Shown piece after piece: positions 28,332-36,903 of a stretch of DNA of 51,586 bases; position 1 is the stretch's first letter; each line of letters starts with the position of its first letter. The DNA lies in NCBI GenBank assembly GCA_018333635.1, contig JAGXTL010000007.1:1-51586 (forward strand), in the 5' to 3' direction. This DNA comes from Dethiobacter sp. (lineage in GTDB: Bacteria > Bacillota > Dethiobacteria > Dethiobacterales > Dethiobacteraceae). The notes under the pieces were generated by a model that was not told where the DNA came from, searched no databases, and saw nothing but the letters and a program-made list of their open reading frames with translations. Both the position numbers and the translations under genes were made by a program.

Positions 28332-28496
28332 ATGAGCAATTACACCCATGATATTTATTCCATAAAGGACCCGCGCCTACTCATTAATGCTGTTAAGGAG
28401 GCAAGCGGCTATAAGCCGGTTTGCGTTAAAATTGCTGCTGTTTCAAACCGATTGACTTTCTTCTTGACACGTACATATGTTTGTGTTAGATTATAA
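28332..28496 (+). pseudogene. Short remnant resembling the FMN domain of glutamate synthase
   Basis: A 54-codon open stretch translates to a segment containing HDIYSIKDPRLLINAVKEA and GYKPVCVKIAAV. From memory of the family, this resembles the FMN-binding domain of archaeal-type or short glutamate synthases (PHHDIYSIEDL...PVSVKIAA). The match stops abruptly after about 45 residues, and the last codons run into the promoter of the LysM gene. I read it as a decayed fragment. A short unrelated ORF remains possible. Confidence 0.4.
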
Positions 28497-28510
28497 GCAA
28501 ACGTATGTTT
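28464..28510 (+). promoter_or_regulatory. Promoter with two LexA boxes for the LysM gene
   Basis: TTGACA (28464-28469) and TAGATT (28487-28492) are 17 bases apart. A first SOS-like box, GTACATATGTTT (28471-28482), fills the spacer. A second, AAACGTATGTTT (28499-28510), lies at the expected transcription start. Both resemble GAACnnnnGTTC with the outer C/G conserved. Two operators that cover the promoter predict tight LexA repression. Confidence 0.7.
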
Positions 28511-28514
28511 GGGG

Positions 28515-28838
28515 GTGACTGCTATTAAAACTTACGCAGCTTTTGCTTCTCGTCGCAAGAAGAAGGAGAAACATATCCGAAAAATATGGCGCTTCTCACT
28601 GGCATTTGCATCCTGGTTGTTGATAGCGGGTGGGATCGTTCTGTCAGGCAGTCCTGCTGAAAGCGAAGTAAGCCAGCCTGTAAAGGTGGTTGTTGACAGC
28701 GGCGATACACTGTGGACGTTAGCGAACATCCATGCCCCTTGCGGCATGGATGTTCGGGATTACTTGGATGAAGTTTTAGAAAAAAACGAGCTAACCGGCG
28801 TGCTTATCTATCCGGGTCAGGAAATAGTTCTGCCTTAA
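28515..28838 (+). CDS. LysM-domain membrane protein, probable SOS-induced cell division suppressor (YneA-like)
   Basis: This roughly 107-residue protein has a basic N terminus (SRRKKKEKHIRK), one transmembrane helix (about 30-48), and a single C-terminal LysM peptidoglycan-binding domain (KVVVDSGDTLWTLANIHAP ... IYPGQEIVLP). This size and order match YneA of Bacillus, which stops septation during DNA damage. The double SOS box in its promoter strongly supports that role. The start is uncertain: GTG 28515 or TTG 28509, neither with a good Shine-Dalgarno, and both very close to the predicted transcript start. Confidence 0.75.
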   Translation: MTAIKTYAAFASRRKKKEKHIRKIWRFSLAFASWLLIAGGIVLSGSPAESEVSQPVKVVVDSGDTLWTLANIHAPCGMDVRDYLDEVLEKNELTGVLIYPGQEIVLP

Positions 28839-28871
28839 AGATTTTAGAGACGGAAGAGGTATAATTTTAGC

Positions 28872-30422
28872 TTATTCCTTTTTTTGCGGAGAAATGTTGA
28901 AGCCGTTTAATTTCGTCAAGGAGAGCAGTTTATTGATTCCGTTTAGATAAGCTTTTATTGAAGCTTCAATTATATCAGTGGAAGTACCGCGACCGACAAT
29001 CGTCTTGTCCTGGTATTTTATCATAATCGAAACTTCACCCAGAGCGTCGCGACCTTCTGTTACGCCGCGTAGATTGTAGGTTTCCAGACGTGGGCTGATG
29101 CCGGTAATCTTATCAATAGCATTATAGGCTGCATCAATAGGACCGGCACCGCAATCTGTTTCTACAAATATCTGCTCACCTTTCTTTAACTTGATGACAG
29201 CGGCAGGGATACTCTTTGAGCCGCTGACAGTCTGCAGATATTCCAGGGTGTAGGTAGGGGCCGTATAGGCCAAACGGTCTGCCATTAAAGCTTCTAAGTC
29301 TTCACGGAAGACTTCTTTTTTCTTGTCGCCTAAAATCAAGAATTCGCTGAAAAATTCTTCAAACTCGCTCTCATTTAAACAAAAACCCATTTCCTGTAAC
29401 TCGTGGCGAACAGCATGTCGGCCGGAGCGCGCCGTGAGAACCATCTGTGCCGCTTTTCCGCCAATCAGGTCGGCGCTGATAATCTCATAGGTGGACATAT
29501 TTTTCAGAATTCCGTCTTGATGAATCCCAGAGGAGTGAGCAAAGGCGTTCATGCCAATTATAGCCTTGTTTACTGGCACAGGAATGCCTGTAAGGCTGGA
29601 AACCAACCGGCTCGTTTTGTAGATTTCCTTATGGTTGACTTCAGTATGAAAGCGGCTGAAATAGTCCTGCCGCACGAGCAGTCCCACCACTATTTCTTCC
29701 AGGGCAGCATTACCGGCCCGTTCGCCGATCCCGTTAATATTGCATTCCACTTGGCGCGCACCGTTTTGCACGGCAACCAGCGAATTGGCCACTGCTAAAC
29801 CTAAATCATCATGGCAGTGAACGCTGATTGTGGCTTTATCAATATTTGGCACACGCCTGATAAGTTCGCTGATCAATTGACCATACTGCTCTGGGACTGC
29901 GTAACCCACCGTGTCCGGAATATTGATTACGGTGGCGCCGGCTTTAATAACAGCTTCAATGACACGACACATATAGCCTAACTCGCTGCGGGTGGCGTCT
30001 TCCAGCGAATATTGGACGTCCTGGGTATATTTTTTCGCGTATTTTACTGCTGCCACAGCCATTTCCAGTAAAACTTCTGGGTCTTTACGCAGTTTATCTC
30101 TCATATGAATTTCAGAGGAAGCGAGGAAGGTGTGAATCCGTGGCCGCTCGGCGTATTTAATAGCTTCCCAGACAGCGTCTATATCCGCCTGAACTGTCCT
30201 GGCTAAGGCAGTAATAATTGGACCCTTTACTTCTTTTGCAATAGTTTGCACAGCCATAAACTCACCTGGGGAAGAGACTGGAAAACCACACTCTATAATA
30301 TCTACATTTAATTTTGCCAACTGCTTGGCAATTTTTAATTTTTCCTCTAGGTTAAGACGTGCCCCGGGCGTCTGCTCACCGTCACGTAGTGTAGAGTCAA
30401 AAATCATCACTTTTTCGCTCAT
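28872..30422 (-). CDS. leuA: 2-isopropylmalate synthase
   Basis: This 516-residue enzyme condenses 2-oxoisovalerate and acetyl-CoA, the first step of leucine synthesis. It has the DRE-TIM metallolyase barrel with [13 protein letters not shown], the [13 protein letters not shown] metal ligands, and [11 protein letters not shown] linker with [11 protein letters not shown] follows, then the C-terminal LeuA regulatory domain (about 395-510), the site of leucine feedback. GGGGAGG lies before the ATG. It is solitary: no leuB, leuC, leuD or ilv gene is in the window. Homocitrate or citramalate synthases are relatives, but the length and regulatory domain fit LeuA. Confidence 0.92.
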   Translation of the reverse strand: MSEKVMIFDSTLRDGEQTPGARLNLEEKLKIAKQLAKLNVDIIECGFPVSSPGEFMAVQTIAKEVKGPIITALARTVQADIDAVWEAIKYAERPRIHTFLASSEIHMRDKLRKDPEVLLEMAVAAVKYAKKYTQDVQYSLEDATRSELGYMCRVIEAVIKAGATVINIPDTVGYAVPEQYGQLISELIRRVPNIDKATISVHCHDDLGLAVANSLVAVQNGARQVECNINGIGERAGNAALEEIVVGLLVRQDYFSRFHTEVNHKEIYKTSRLVSSLTGIPVPVNKAIIGMNAFAHSSGIHQDGILKNMSTYEIISADLIGGKAAQMVLTARSGRHAVRHELQEMGFCLNESEFEEFFSEFLILGDKKKEVFREDLEALMADRLAYTAPTYTLEYLQTVSGSKSIPAAVIKLKKGEQIFVETDCGAGPIDAAYNAIDKITGISPRLETYNLRGVTEGRDALGEVSIMIKYQDKTIVGRGTSTDIIEASIKAYLNGINKLLSLTKLNGFNISPQKKE

Positions 30423-30507
30423 TATAGATTCCTCCCCAGCTGAAATTATTTTGGAAATAAAACACTTCCGCTAATCATAACAAAAATGGTGGAAATGTCA
30501 AATATTT

Positions 30508-30536
30508 TTTACGGATTCGTCTTTAGTGATTATTAA
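30508..30536 (+). promoter_or_regulatory. Possible promoter of the glucan operon
   Basis: TTTACG (30508-30513) and TATTAA (30531-30536) have a 17-base spacer and two mismatches each. It is the best candidate in the divergent region between leuA and the DUF4912 gene. Confidence 0.35.
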
Positions 30537-30638
30537 TAAAGAATTGCAATTCGCCAATTTGTCAAAGGAGGGAAGGAAATTACAGAAAATTTATCGAACT
30601 TTAGTATTAATGAAAATTCAGGCAAAGGGGTCTTGACC

Positions 30639-31088
30639 ATGTCTAAGAACCAAATAAGCGCTGAAAGCAGGTTGCACCTTATGGTGCAAACATCAACATC
30701 CCTATTTGTTTATTGGGAAATTACACAGGAATTTCTGGATTTAGCCCGCGCAGCGCTACATGAGGAATTTACAGGACTTTGGCTCCGCCTGATGAGGGAG
30801 GGAGAAAACGGTTCCGAGGAAGTGGAGAGCCGCTTTATAACTACTCACTTAACTAACGGTTCGCATTATTTTACAGGCAAAAAACCTTACAGTGTTTATT
30901 TTATGGAACTTGCCGTTGCTTATCATGGCAGCTTTTTTACGTTGCTTCGTTCTGTCTCAGCTTTTTTGCCGCCTGCCGGCAGGGTAGAAGAGAAGATTAA
31001 CAGCATAACCACATCTCCCGGGATTACCCCGCCCGCTCTTCCTTTTGCCTATTCTCCCACAAATCTACAATGCACGCGAGGTGAGTAG
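30639..31088 (+). CDS. DUF4912 domain protein
   Basis: This roughly 149-residue protein has the DUF4912 core (about residues 8-120), seen as LHLMVQTSTSLFVYWEIT and PYSVYFMELAV, the conserved strand-aromatic motifs of this family. The function is unknown. Its stop is one base before the start of the GH57-glycosyltransferase gene, so the two are almost certainly co-translated and the protein may help glucan synthesis. ATG 30639 follows AAAGGGG by eight bases. A much stronger AAAGGAGGGAAGG at 30564-30576 precedes an in-frame ATT (30579), which could be a longer start. Confidence 0.8.
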   Translation: MSKNQISAESRLHLMVQTSTSLFVYWEITQEFLDLARAALHEEFTGLWLRLMREGENGSEEVESRFITTHLTNGSHYFTGKKPYSVYFMELAVAYHGSFFTLLRSVSAFLPPAGRVEEKINSITTSPGITPPALPFAYSPTNLQCTRGE

Positions 31089-31089
31089 C

Positions 31090-33900
31090 ATGGCAAAAGG
31101 TCACTTAAATCTTGTTTTGCATGCCCATTTGCCCTTTGTCTACTCCGCGAGAGAAGAACACCATTTGGAAGAGCGCTGGTTTTTTGAGGCAATGACCGAC
31201 TCTTATCTGCCTCTGCTGATTATGTTGGAGCGCTTAGAGCAAGAAAAGGTACCTTATGCTCTTACTCTTTCACTTTCGCCCACACTCTTAGCAATGTTGG
31301 AACACCCGGTGCTAGCGAGACGCTACGAGGACTATTTGCAGCGTTTGATTAGATTGGCAGAAAGCGAAGTAAGCCGTACTAGAGGACAGGAGCTGTTCCA
31401 CCGCTTGGCATGCTACTATAGAGAACGTCTCTGCGTTCTGCACCAGATTTATCTTGAACGCTACCATAGCAATATTACAGCTGGCTTCGCATCTTTAGCA
31501 AAAAATGGAAAACTTGAATTGATTACTACCTGTGCGACTCACGGCTATTTGCCGCTGATGCAAACAAATGAATTGGTAAACGCACAGATTCAGGTGGGTC
31601 TGGATGCCTTTGCTGCTCGCTTTGGTTATAGCCCACGGGGGATATGGCTGCCGGAATGCGGCTATTTCCCTGGGCTAGATAAGATCTTGGCCGAAAACAA
31701 GGTTGAGTTTACCTTTGTTGATACCCACGGCTTGAAAAACGCCTGGCCTCCACCGCAGAACAATGTTTACGCTCCTGTGCGTACACCGGCCGGCGTCGCT
31801 ATTTTTGCCCGTGATCCAGAGACATCGTCTCAGGTGTGGAGCATCCAGTCCGGATACCCCGGTAACCCAGATTACAGAGAATACTACCGCGACATAGGAT
31901 TTGACTTGGATGAAGCCTATCTCCAGCGTTTTTTGCCTTATCCGGTTCGCATAGGTACAGGATTAAAGTATTGGCGTGTGACAGGTAATAACCTCTCTAA
32001 AGAGCCATATGATCCTTGGCTGGCGTTAGAGAGGGCGCAAGAACATGCCGGCAACTTTCATTTTAACCGTGAGCGGCAAATTGAATATTTGGCTGCCAGG
32101 CAGGCCGTTATTCCGGTGGTGACTGCGCCATACGATGCCGAGCTTTTCGGCCATTGGTGGTTTGAGGGTCCTGATTTTCTCGAGTCGTTGCTTCGCAAAG
32201 CTGCTGAGTACTCTGATGTGTACACACTTTCCACCCCTTCCCGCTATCTTGATGCCTACGGTTGTCAAAATACAGCTGAGCTATTTCATTCCAGTTGGGG
32301 AGAAGGAGGGTACAGCAAAGTTTGGTTAAACCCGAAAAATGACTGGCTTTATCCGCGTTACCATCAGGCGGAAAAATGTTTGATTCGTCATGCTGCCGCA
32401 CTCCCCAAGCCTGATGCGGAGAAAAAGTTACTCCTTAACCAGATGACAAGGGAACTTTTCTTAGCGCAAAGCTCAGACTGGGCTTTTATGCTCAATGCCG
32501 GCACAACTCACCAATATGCCACGCAAAGGGTTCTGGCGCATCTCGAAAATTTTAGTCGCTTAGATACAATGATCTCAAATGGGCAGAATTGCGGCGCGGA
32601 ACTGACGGCAATGGAGATTACCGGGTCAGATTTGTTTCCTGTTTTGAAGCCGCAGTCTTTTGCTCCAGAACAGTTTTCCGTTTTAACCTGTCGAGAGGCT
32701 GAACCTACAGTATTAATGCTTTCCTGGGAGTACCCGCCGGAAATAATGGGGGGGCTGGCTAGGCATGTGGAAGACCTGAGCCAGACGCTTGCGAAACAAG
32801 GGCAGCCGGTTGCTGTCTTGACGTCTCGGACTGGCACTACTGCCCCGTATGAGCAAAGTGGCGGTGTATATGTATATCGACTGGCCCCTTACCAGAAGGC
32901 TGGGGAAGAGATAGATTTTTACGACTGGGTAATGCAGTTGAATTTATTATTTTTTAATTTGGCACAGCAAATTGTTTCCGCCAACAATACTATGATTCTT
33001 CATGCCCATGACTGGCTGGTAGGAGCCTCAGCACTTGAACTGAAGCGCTACTTACAACTCCCTCTGGTTGTCACTATACATTCGACCGAATTTGGCCGCA
33101 ACGGGGGCCTATTTACTGATTTGCAAAGAAAAATTCATGCGCAGGAGCAGAAACTGGCGGAAGGTGCAGACCAGCTTATTTGCTGCAGCAATTTCATGGC
33201 TCATGAAGTTTCCCGGCTTTTCTCTGTGCCTTTGAGCAAGATTTCGGTTATTCAAAACGGCGTAATGCCGGAAAAGGTGGTGGCAAGACGGCTACAGGGT
33301 GAAGAACGGCGCAAATACGCCGATGATAAAGAGGCGATCATTTATTTTGTCGGTCGCCTAGTACGGGAAAAAGGAGTCGAAGTGCTCATGCGGGCGTTGA
33401 TTTCCGTCTTGCCTGTTTTCCCAAACACTAAAACGGTGATTAGCGGTAAAGGGCCGATGCTGGAATTACTGAGAAGACTGGCAACTGAGCATGATGTTGC
33501 CGACAAGGTGCTGTTTACCGGCTTTGTGACTGACGAAGAACGAAACCGGCTGTTGGCCACCGCCGATATAACAGTACTGCCAAGCTTGTATGAGCCTTTT
33601 GGTATTGTGGCACTTGAGGCTATGGCGGCAGCAGCCCCGCTAATTGTCTCTGATGTAGGGGGATTGGGGGAAGTGGTTCGCCACGGCAGCGATGGCTTAA
33701 AATTCCCACCGGGAAACCATCTGGCTTTATCTGCTGCAATCAACACTTTGCTGGCTGATCCTCTGCTGCGAGAGCGGTTGGGGCGACAGGGCAAAGAAAG
33801 AGCGGATACAGCATATTCCTGGCAAGCGCTGGCTAAGCAGACGAATCAAATCTACAAACAGCTCTGGGAGGAAGCACAACCAGCTCTGAAAGCAGAATAA
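31090..33900 (+). CDS. Fused GH57 1,4-alpha-glucan branching enzyme and GT4-type glycosyltransferase
   Basis: This roughly 936-residue bifunctional protein has a GH57/DUF1957 branching enzyme as its N-terminal half (1 to about 520). It shows HAHLPFV (11-17), the nucleophile Glu189 in WLPECGY, the acid/base Asp349 in APYDAELFGHWWFEG, and the helical C-terminal domain with QSSDWAFMLNAGTT. From about residue 541 a GT-B glycosyltransferase begins (VLMLSWEYPPEIMGGLARH). It ends with FVGRLVREKG and the EX7E motif at Glu835 and Glu843 (EPFGIVALE). It can plausibly both elongate and branch an alpha-glucan. The start ATG 31090 follows GAGGTGAG. The donor sugar nucleotide is not evident. Confidence 0.9.
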   Translation: MAKGHLNLVLHAHLPFVYSAREEHHLEERWFFEAMTDSYLPLLIMLERLEQEKVPYALTLSLSPTLLAMLEHPVLARRYEDYLQRLIRLAESEVSRTRGQELFHRLACYYRERLCVLHQIYLERYHSNITAGFASLAKNGKLELITTCATHGYLPLMQTNELVNAQIQVGLDAFAARFGYSPRGIWLPECGYFPGLDKILAENKVEFTFVDTHGLKNAWPPPQNNVYAPVRTPAGVAIFARDPETSSQVWSIQSGYPGNPDYREYYRDIGFDLDEAYLQRFLPYPVRIGTGLKYWRVTGNNLSKEPYDPWLALERAQEHAGNFHFNRERQIEYLAARQAVIPVVTAPYDAELFGHWWFEGPDFLESLLRKAAEYSDVYTLSTPSRYLDAYGCQNTAELFHSSWGEGGYSKVWLNPKNDWLYPRYHQAEKCLIRHAAALPKPDAEKKLLLNQMTRELFLAQSSDWAFMLNAGTTHQYATQRVLAHLENFSRLDTMISNGQNCGAELTAMEITGSDLFPVLKPQSFAPEQFSVLTCREAEPTVLMLSWEYPPEIMGGLARHVEDLSQTLAKQGQPVAVLTSRTGTTAPYEQSGGVYVYRLAPYQKAGEEIDFYDWVMQLNLLFFNLAQQIVSANNTMILHAHDWLVGASALELKRYLQLPLVVTIHSTEFGRNGGLFTDLQRKIHAQEQKLAEGADQLICCSNFMAHEVSRLFSVPLSKISVIQNGVMPEKVVARRLQGEERRKYADDKEAIIYFVGRLVREKGVEVLMRALISVLPVFPNTKTVISGKGPMLELLRRLATEHDVADKVLFTGFVTDEERNRLLATADITVLPSLYEPFGIVALEAMAAAAPLIVSDVGGLGEVVRHGSDGLKFPPGNHLALSAAINTLLADPLLRERLGRQGKERADTAYSWQALAKQTNQIYKQLWEEAQPALKAE

Positions 33901-33912
33901 GGAGGCAGATGA

Positions 33913-35895
33913 ATGCCAAGACCGCTTGTCTTCGGGAACGGTCAATTGCTAGTAAATATGGATGCATCATTAAGCATCCGTGATCTATATTTTCCCTATG
34001 TCGGCCAGTTAAACCACGTAGGCGGACATTTTTGTACATTTGGCATCTGGACTGAGGGTCACTTCTCATGGTGTTATTCTTCAGCTTGGGAAAAAATCAG
34101 CGGCTATAAGCAGGAAACACTGGTTAGCGATATAAAAGCTACCCACAGAGAGTTGGAGCTTGAGCTCTTGATTAACGATGCCGTACATTTTACAGACAAT
34201 ATATATCTCAAACGCATGAAAGTGAAAAATACGGCGACACGGCGCCGCGAAGTACGAATCTTTTTTGCAAATGACTTTTCTATCGACGAAAGTGAAGTAG
34301 GCGACACGGCCGTCTTTAATCCGGAAATTTCGGCAGTGTACCATTATAAGCGCAACAGATATTTCTTAGTAAACGGTCGAGCTCACGGTGAACGAATTTT
34401 TGAATATACTACTGGAGTGAAGCGTTTCGGCGGCTCGGAAGGGACTTGGCGAGATGCGGAGGACGGTAGCTTGGCCAATAATCCCATTGCTCAAGGTTCT
34501 GTAGACAGCACCATTTCTTTTCGCATGTTCCTAGAGGCTGGAGAGGAAAAGACGTTATACTACTGGCTGGTAGTGGGCAAAAACTATCAGGAAGTGCGTC
34601 AGCTCAACGATTATGTTGTAGACCGTTCACCTGCGCGGTTGTTAGACAGAATTGAGAAATTCTGGCAGAAATGGGTTAACAAACAGGAAACCGCATTTCT
34701 CAACTTGCCTCAAAATGTGGTCGATCAATATAAACGCAGCCTCCTCATTCTCCGCACCCAGATAGACCGCAATATGGGAGCGATTATTGCCGCTAATGAT
34801 TCGGAAATTCTGCATTACAATCGAGACCACTACAGCTATATGTGGCCTCGTGACGGCGCTCTCGTAGCCATGGCCATCATCCAGGCCGGTTATCATGAGA
34901 TGGTAATTCAGTTCTTCTATTTTTGCGAAAACTCCCTCACAGATAAGGGATTCTTGTTGCATAAATATAACCCGGACGGTTCGGTAGGCTCCTCTTGGCA
35001 CGCTTGGATAGAGCACGGCCGTTCGCAGATACCAATTCAGGAAGATGAAACCGCGCTTGTAATCTGCGCGCTCTGGGAATATTATAAGCGGCACCGTGAC
35101 CTTAATTTTATTCAATTTTGTTACCGGGGATATGTTAAACCGGCTGCCGATTTCATGATCAATTATATCGAAGATATTTTCAATCTGCCTAAGCCCAGTT
35201 ACGACCTCTGGGAGGAACGGCGCGGAATCTTTACTTATACTGCCGCCACCGTATATGCGGCGCTGAAGGCGGCTGCCCATTTTGCTGAAGTCCTCGGAGA
35301 GGATGAAAAACAGCATGTTTATCAGGAGGCGGCCCAGAAACTTCACCAGGCGATCTTGGAACATCTTTATGATCAAGAGCTGGGGCGATTTATTCGCGGA
35401 TACCTTGTTAAGGCGGACGGCAGTTATGAGAAAGATACTACGCTGGAAAGTTCGCTTTGGGCCCTTTTTGCATTCGATGTGTTGCCGGCAGATGACGAAA
35501 GGATTGTGCGCACCATGCAAGCCATTGAAGAAGGGCTTTGGGTGAAAACTGATGTGGGTGGCATTGCTCGCTATACTGATGACTACTATTTCCAGAAAAC
35601 TAAAGACATTAATACTGTTCCAGGGAACCCGTGGATAATCTGTACCTTGTGGCTGGCTCAGTGGTATATTGCGAGGGCTATAAAACCGGATGAACTGTCA
35701 CGGGCGGTAGAATTGCTGCTGTGGGCCGATCGTTCTTCCTTATTTAGCGGAGTGCTGCCGGAGCAACTTCACCCCTACAGTGGGGAAGCGCTTTCTGTTG
35801 CGCCGCTCACTTGGTCACACGCCACTTATGTTGCTACCGTCTGTGCTTATCTGGAAAAATATAAAGAATTAACTTCTATAACCTGCCATTGGTAA
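33913..35895 (+). CDS. Glycoside hydrolase family 15 protein (glucoamylase type)
   Basis: This 660-residue protein has an N-terminal beta-sandwich (about 1-270) and an (alpha/alpha)6 barrel (about 285-650), the bacterial GH15 layout. The general acid is Glu434 or Glu435 in YDLWEERRG and the general base is Glu617 in PEQLHPYSGE. RDHYSYMWPRDGA is the substrate-binding motif. No signal peptide is present, so it acts inside the cell, probably trimming glucose from the non-reducing ends of stored glucan; related members cleave trehalose. AAGGAGG precedes the ATG by six bases. Confidence 0.92.
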   Translation: MPRPLVFGNGQLLVNMDASLSIRDLYFPYVGQLNHVGGHFCTFGIWTEGHFSWCYSSAWEKISGYKQETLVSDIKATHRELELELLINDAVHFTDNIYLKRMKVKNTATRRREVRIFFANDFSIDESEVGDTAVFNPEISAVYHYKRNRYFLVNGRAHGERIFEYTTGVKRFGGSEGTWRDAEDGSLANNPIAQGSVDSTISFRMFLEAGEEKTLYYWLVVGKNYQEVRQLNDYVVDRSPARLLDRIEKFWQKWVNKQETAFLNLPQNVVDQYKRSLLILRTQIDRNMGAIIAANDSEILHYNRDHYSYMWPRDGALVAMAIIQAGYHEMVIQFFYFCENSLTDKGFLLHKYNPDGSVGSSWHAWIEHGRSQIPIQEDETALVICALWEYYKRHRDLNFIQFCYRGYVKPAADFMINYIEDIFNLPKPSYDLWEERRGIFTYTAATVYAALKAAAHFAEVLGEDEKQHVYQEAAQKLHQAILEHLYDQELGRFIRGYLVKADGSYEKDTTLESSLWALFAFDVLPADDERIVRTMQAIEEGLWVKTDVGGIARYTDDYYFQKTKDINTVPGNPWIICTLWLAQWYIARAIKPDELSRAVELLLWADRSSLFSGVLPEQLHPYSGEALSVAPLTWSHATYVATVCAYLEKYKELTSITCHW

Positions 35896-35918
35896 ATCAG
35901 AAGAATGGAGTAATAGTG

Positions 35919-36899
35919 ATGCAGGAAAAACTTTATGCCGCCGTAGATCTTGGCGGCACCAAAATCTATGCGGTATTGGCTGAAAATTGCGGGCGCATTT
36001 TGAGCAGTGTTCGCTACGACACACAGCTGGATCAAGGGCCCGAGGGAATTTTGGAGCAGATGGCAATTTCCGTCAGAGAGGTATTGGCACAGGCTGGAGC
36101 CGGGTCGGATCGCCTTAGCGCTGTCGGCGTTTGTCTGGCAGGATTTTTCGACTGGCAAAGGCGGGTGCTGATTCATTCACCAAATATTCCCGGCTTGGAT
36201 CAGATCAGAATGGAAGAACGGTTATCTGAAAAATTACGCGTACCTGTACTGGCGGAAAATGATGCAAACGCCGCCGCCATTGGCGAAGCACGCTGTGGTG
36301 CAGCAGCGGGCAGTCAAGATGTTCTCTATATTACTGTCAGCACGGGGATTGGTGCAGGCTTGGTATTGGGTGGTCAAATTTACCGCGGCACTCGGGGCTT
36401 TGCCGGTGAAGCAGGCCATATGGTCGTTAAGCCTGATGGATTCCTGTGCGGCTGTGGGCGCCGCGGCTGCTTGGAGACGGTGGCATCAGGTACTGCCATA
36501 GCCCGTGCAGCTAATGAAGTGTTGCAAAGCGGAAAAGCAACCCTGTTGCGGGAACTGTCTCGACAGCAGGGGGGAACGGTGAATACTGCCACTGTTTTTC
36601 GTGCTGCCCGAGATGGAGACAAACCTGCGCAGGAGATTATCTCTGCAGCCATTTATTATCTCGGCATCGCGCTCGTTAATCTGGTGAACATGTTGAATCC
36701 TGAAATTGTGGTTATTGGTGGCGGTGTCTCCGCGGCGGGAGAGGATCTTTTTGTTCCCCTGGAAAAGGCGATCCAAAATTTTGCGATACCCCCGGCGGCT
36801 GCTTCAGTCACGCTGAAGCAAGCTATTTTAGGCGTAGAAGCCGGGGTGACTGGCATGCTCTGCCTCTTGACTGAAGCAGAGAGGATAAGGGAGGGATAG
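35919..36899 (+). CDS. ROK family sugar kinase (probable glucokinase)
   Basis: This roughly 326-residue kinase has the N-terminal phosphate loop DLGGTKIYAVLA, the catalytic Asp in LAENDANAAAIGE, the ROK signature with GEAGHM, and the zinc-binding CGCGRRGCLE. The lack of an N-terminal helix-turn-helix argues for an enzyme, not a ROK repressor. It would phosphorylate glucose released by the adjacent GH15 and GH133 enzymes. ATG 35919 is chosen because the family starts here; TTG 35889 would add unrelated residues that overlap the end of the GH15 gene. Confidence 0.9.
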   Translation: MQEKLYAAVDLGGTKIYAVLAENCGRILSSVRYDTQLDQGPEGILEQMAISVREVLAQAGAGSDRLSAVGVCLAGFFDWQRRVLIHSPNIPGLDQIRMEERLSEKLRVPVLAENDANAAAIGEARCGAAAGSQDVLYITVSTGIGAGLVLGGQIYRGTRGFAGEAGHMVVKPDGFLCGCGRRGCLETVASGTAIARAANEVLQSGKATLLRELSRQQGGTVNTATVFRAARDGDKPAQEIISAAIYYLGIALVNLVNMLNPEIVVIGGGVSAAGEDLFVPLEKAIQNFAIPPAAASVTLKQAILGVEAGVTGMLCLLTEAERIREG

Positions 36900-36903
36900 T
36901 TCT

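Noticed and set aside
33342-33794. 150-codon minus-strand frame inside the glycosyltransferase domain
   Set aside because: It is a shadow of a strongly conserved coding region, with Ser/Thr/Arg-rich composition typical of antisense reading.
34642-35520. 292-codon minus-strand frame inside the GH15 gene
   Set aside because: Although long, it is antisense to the catalytic barrel, including the YDLWEERRG motif, and shows no family match or ribosome-binding site.
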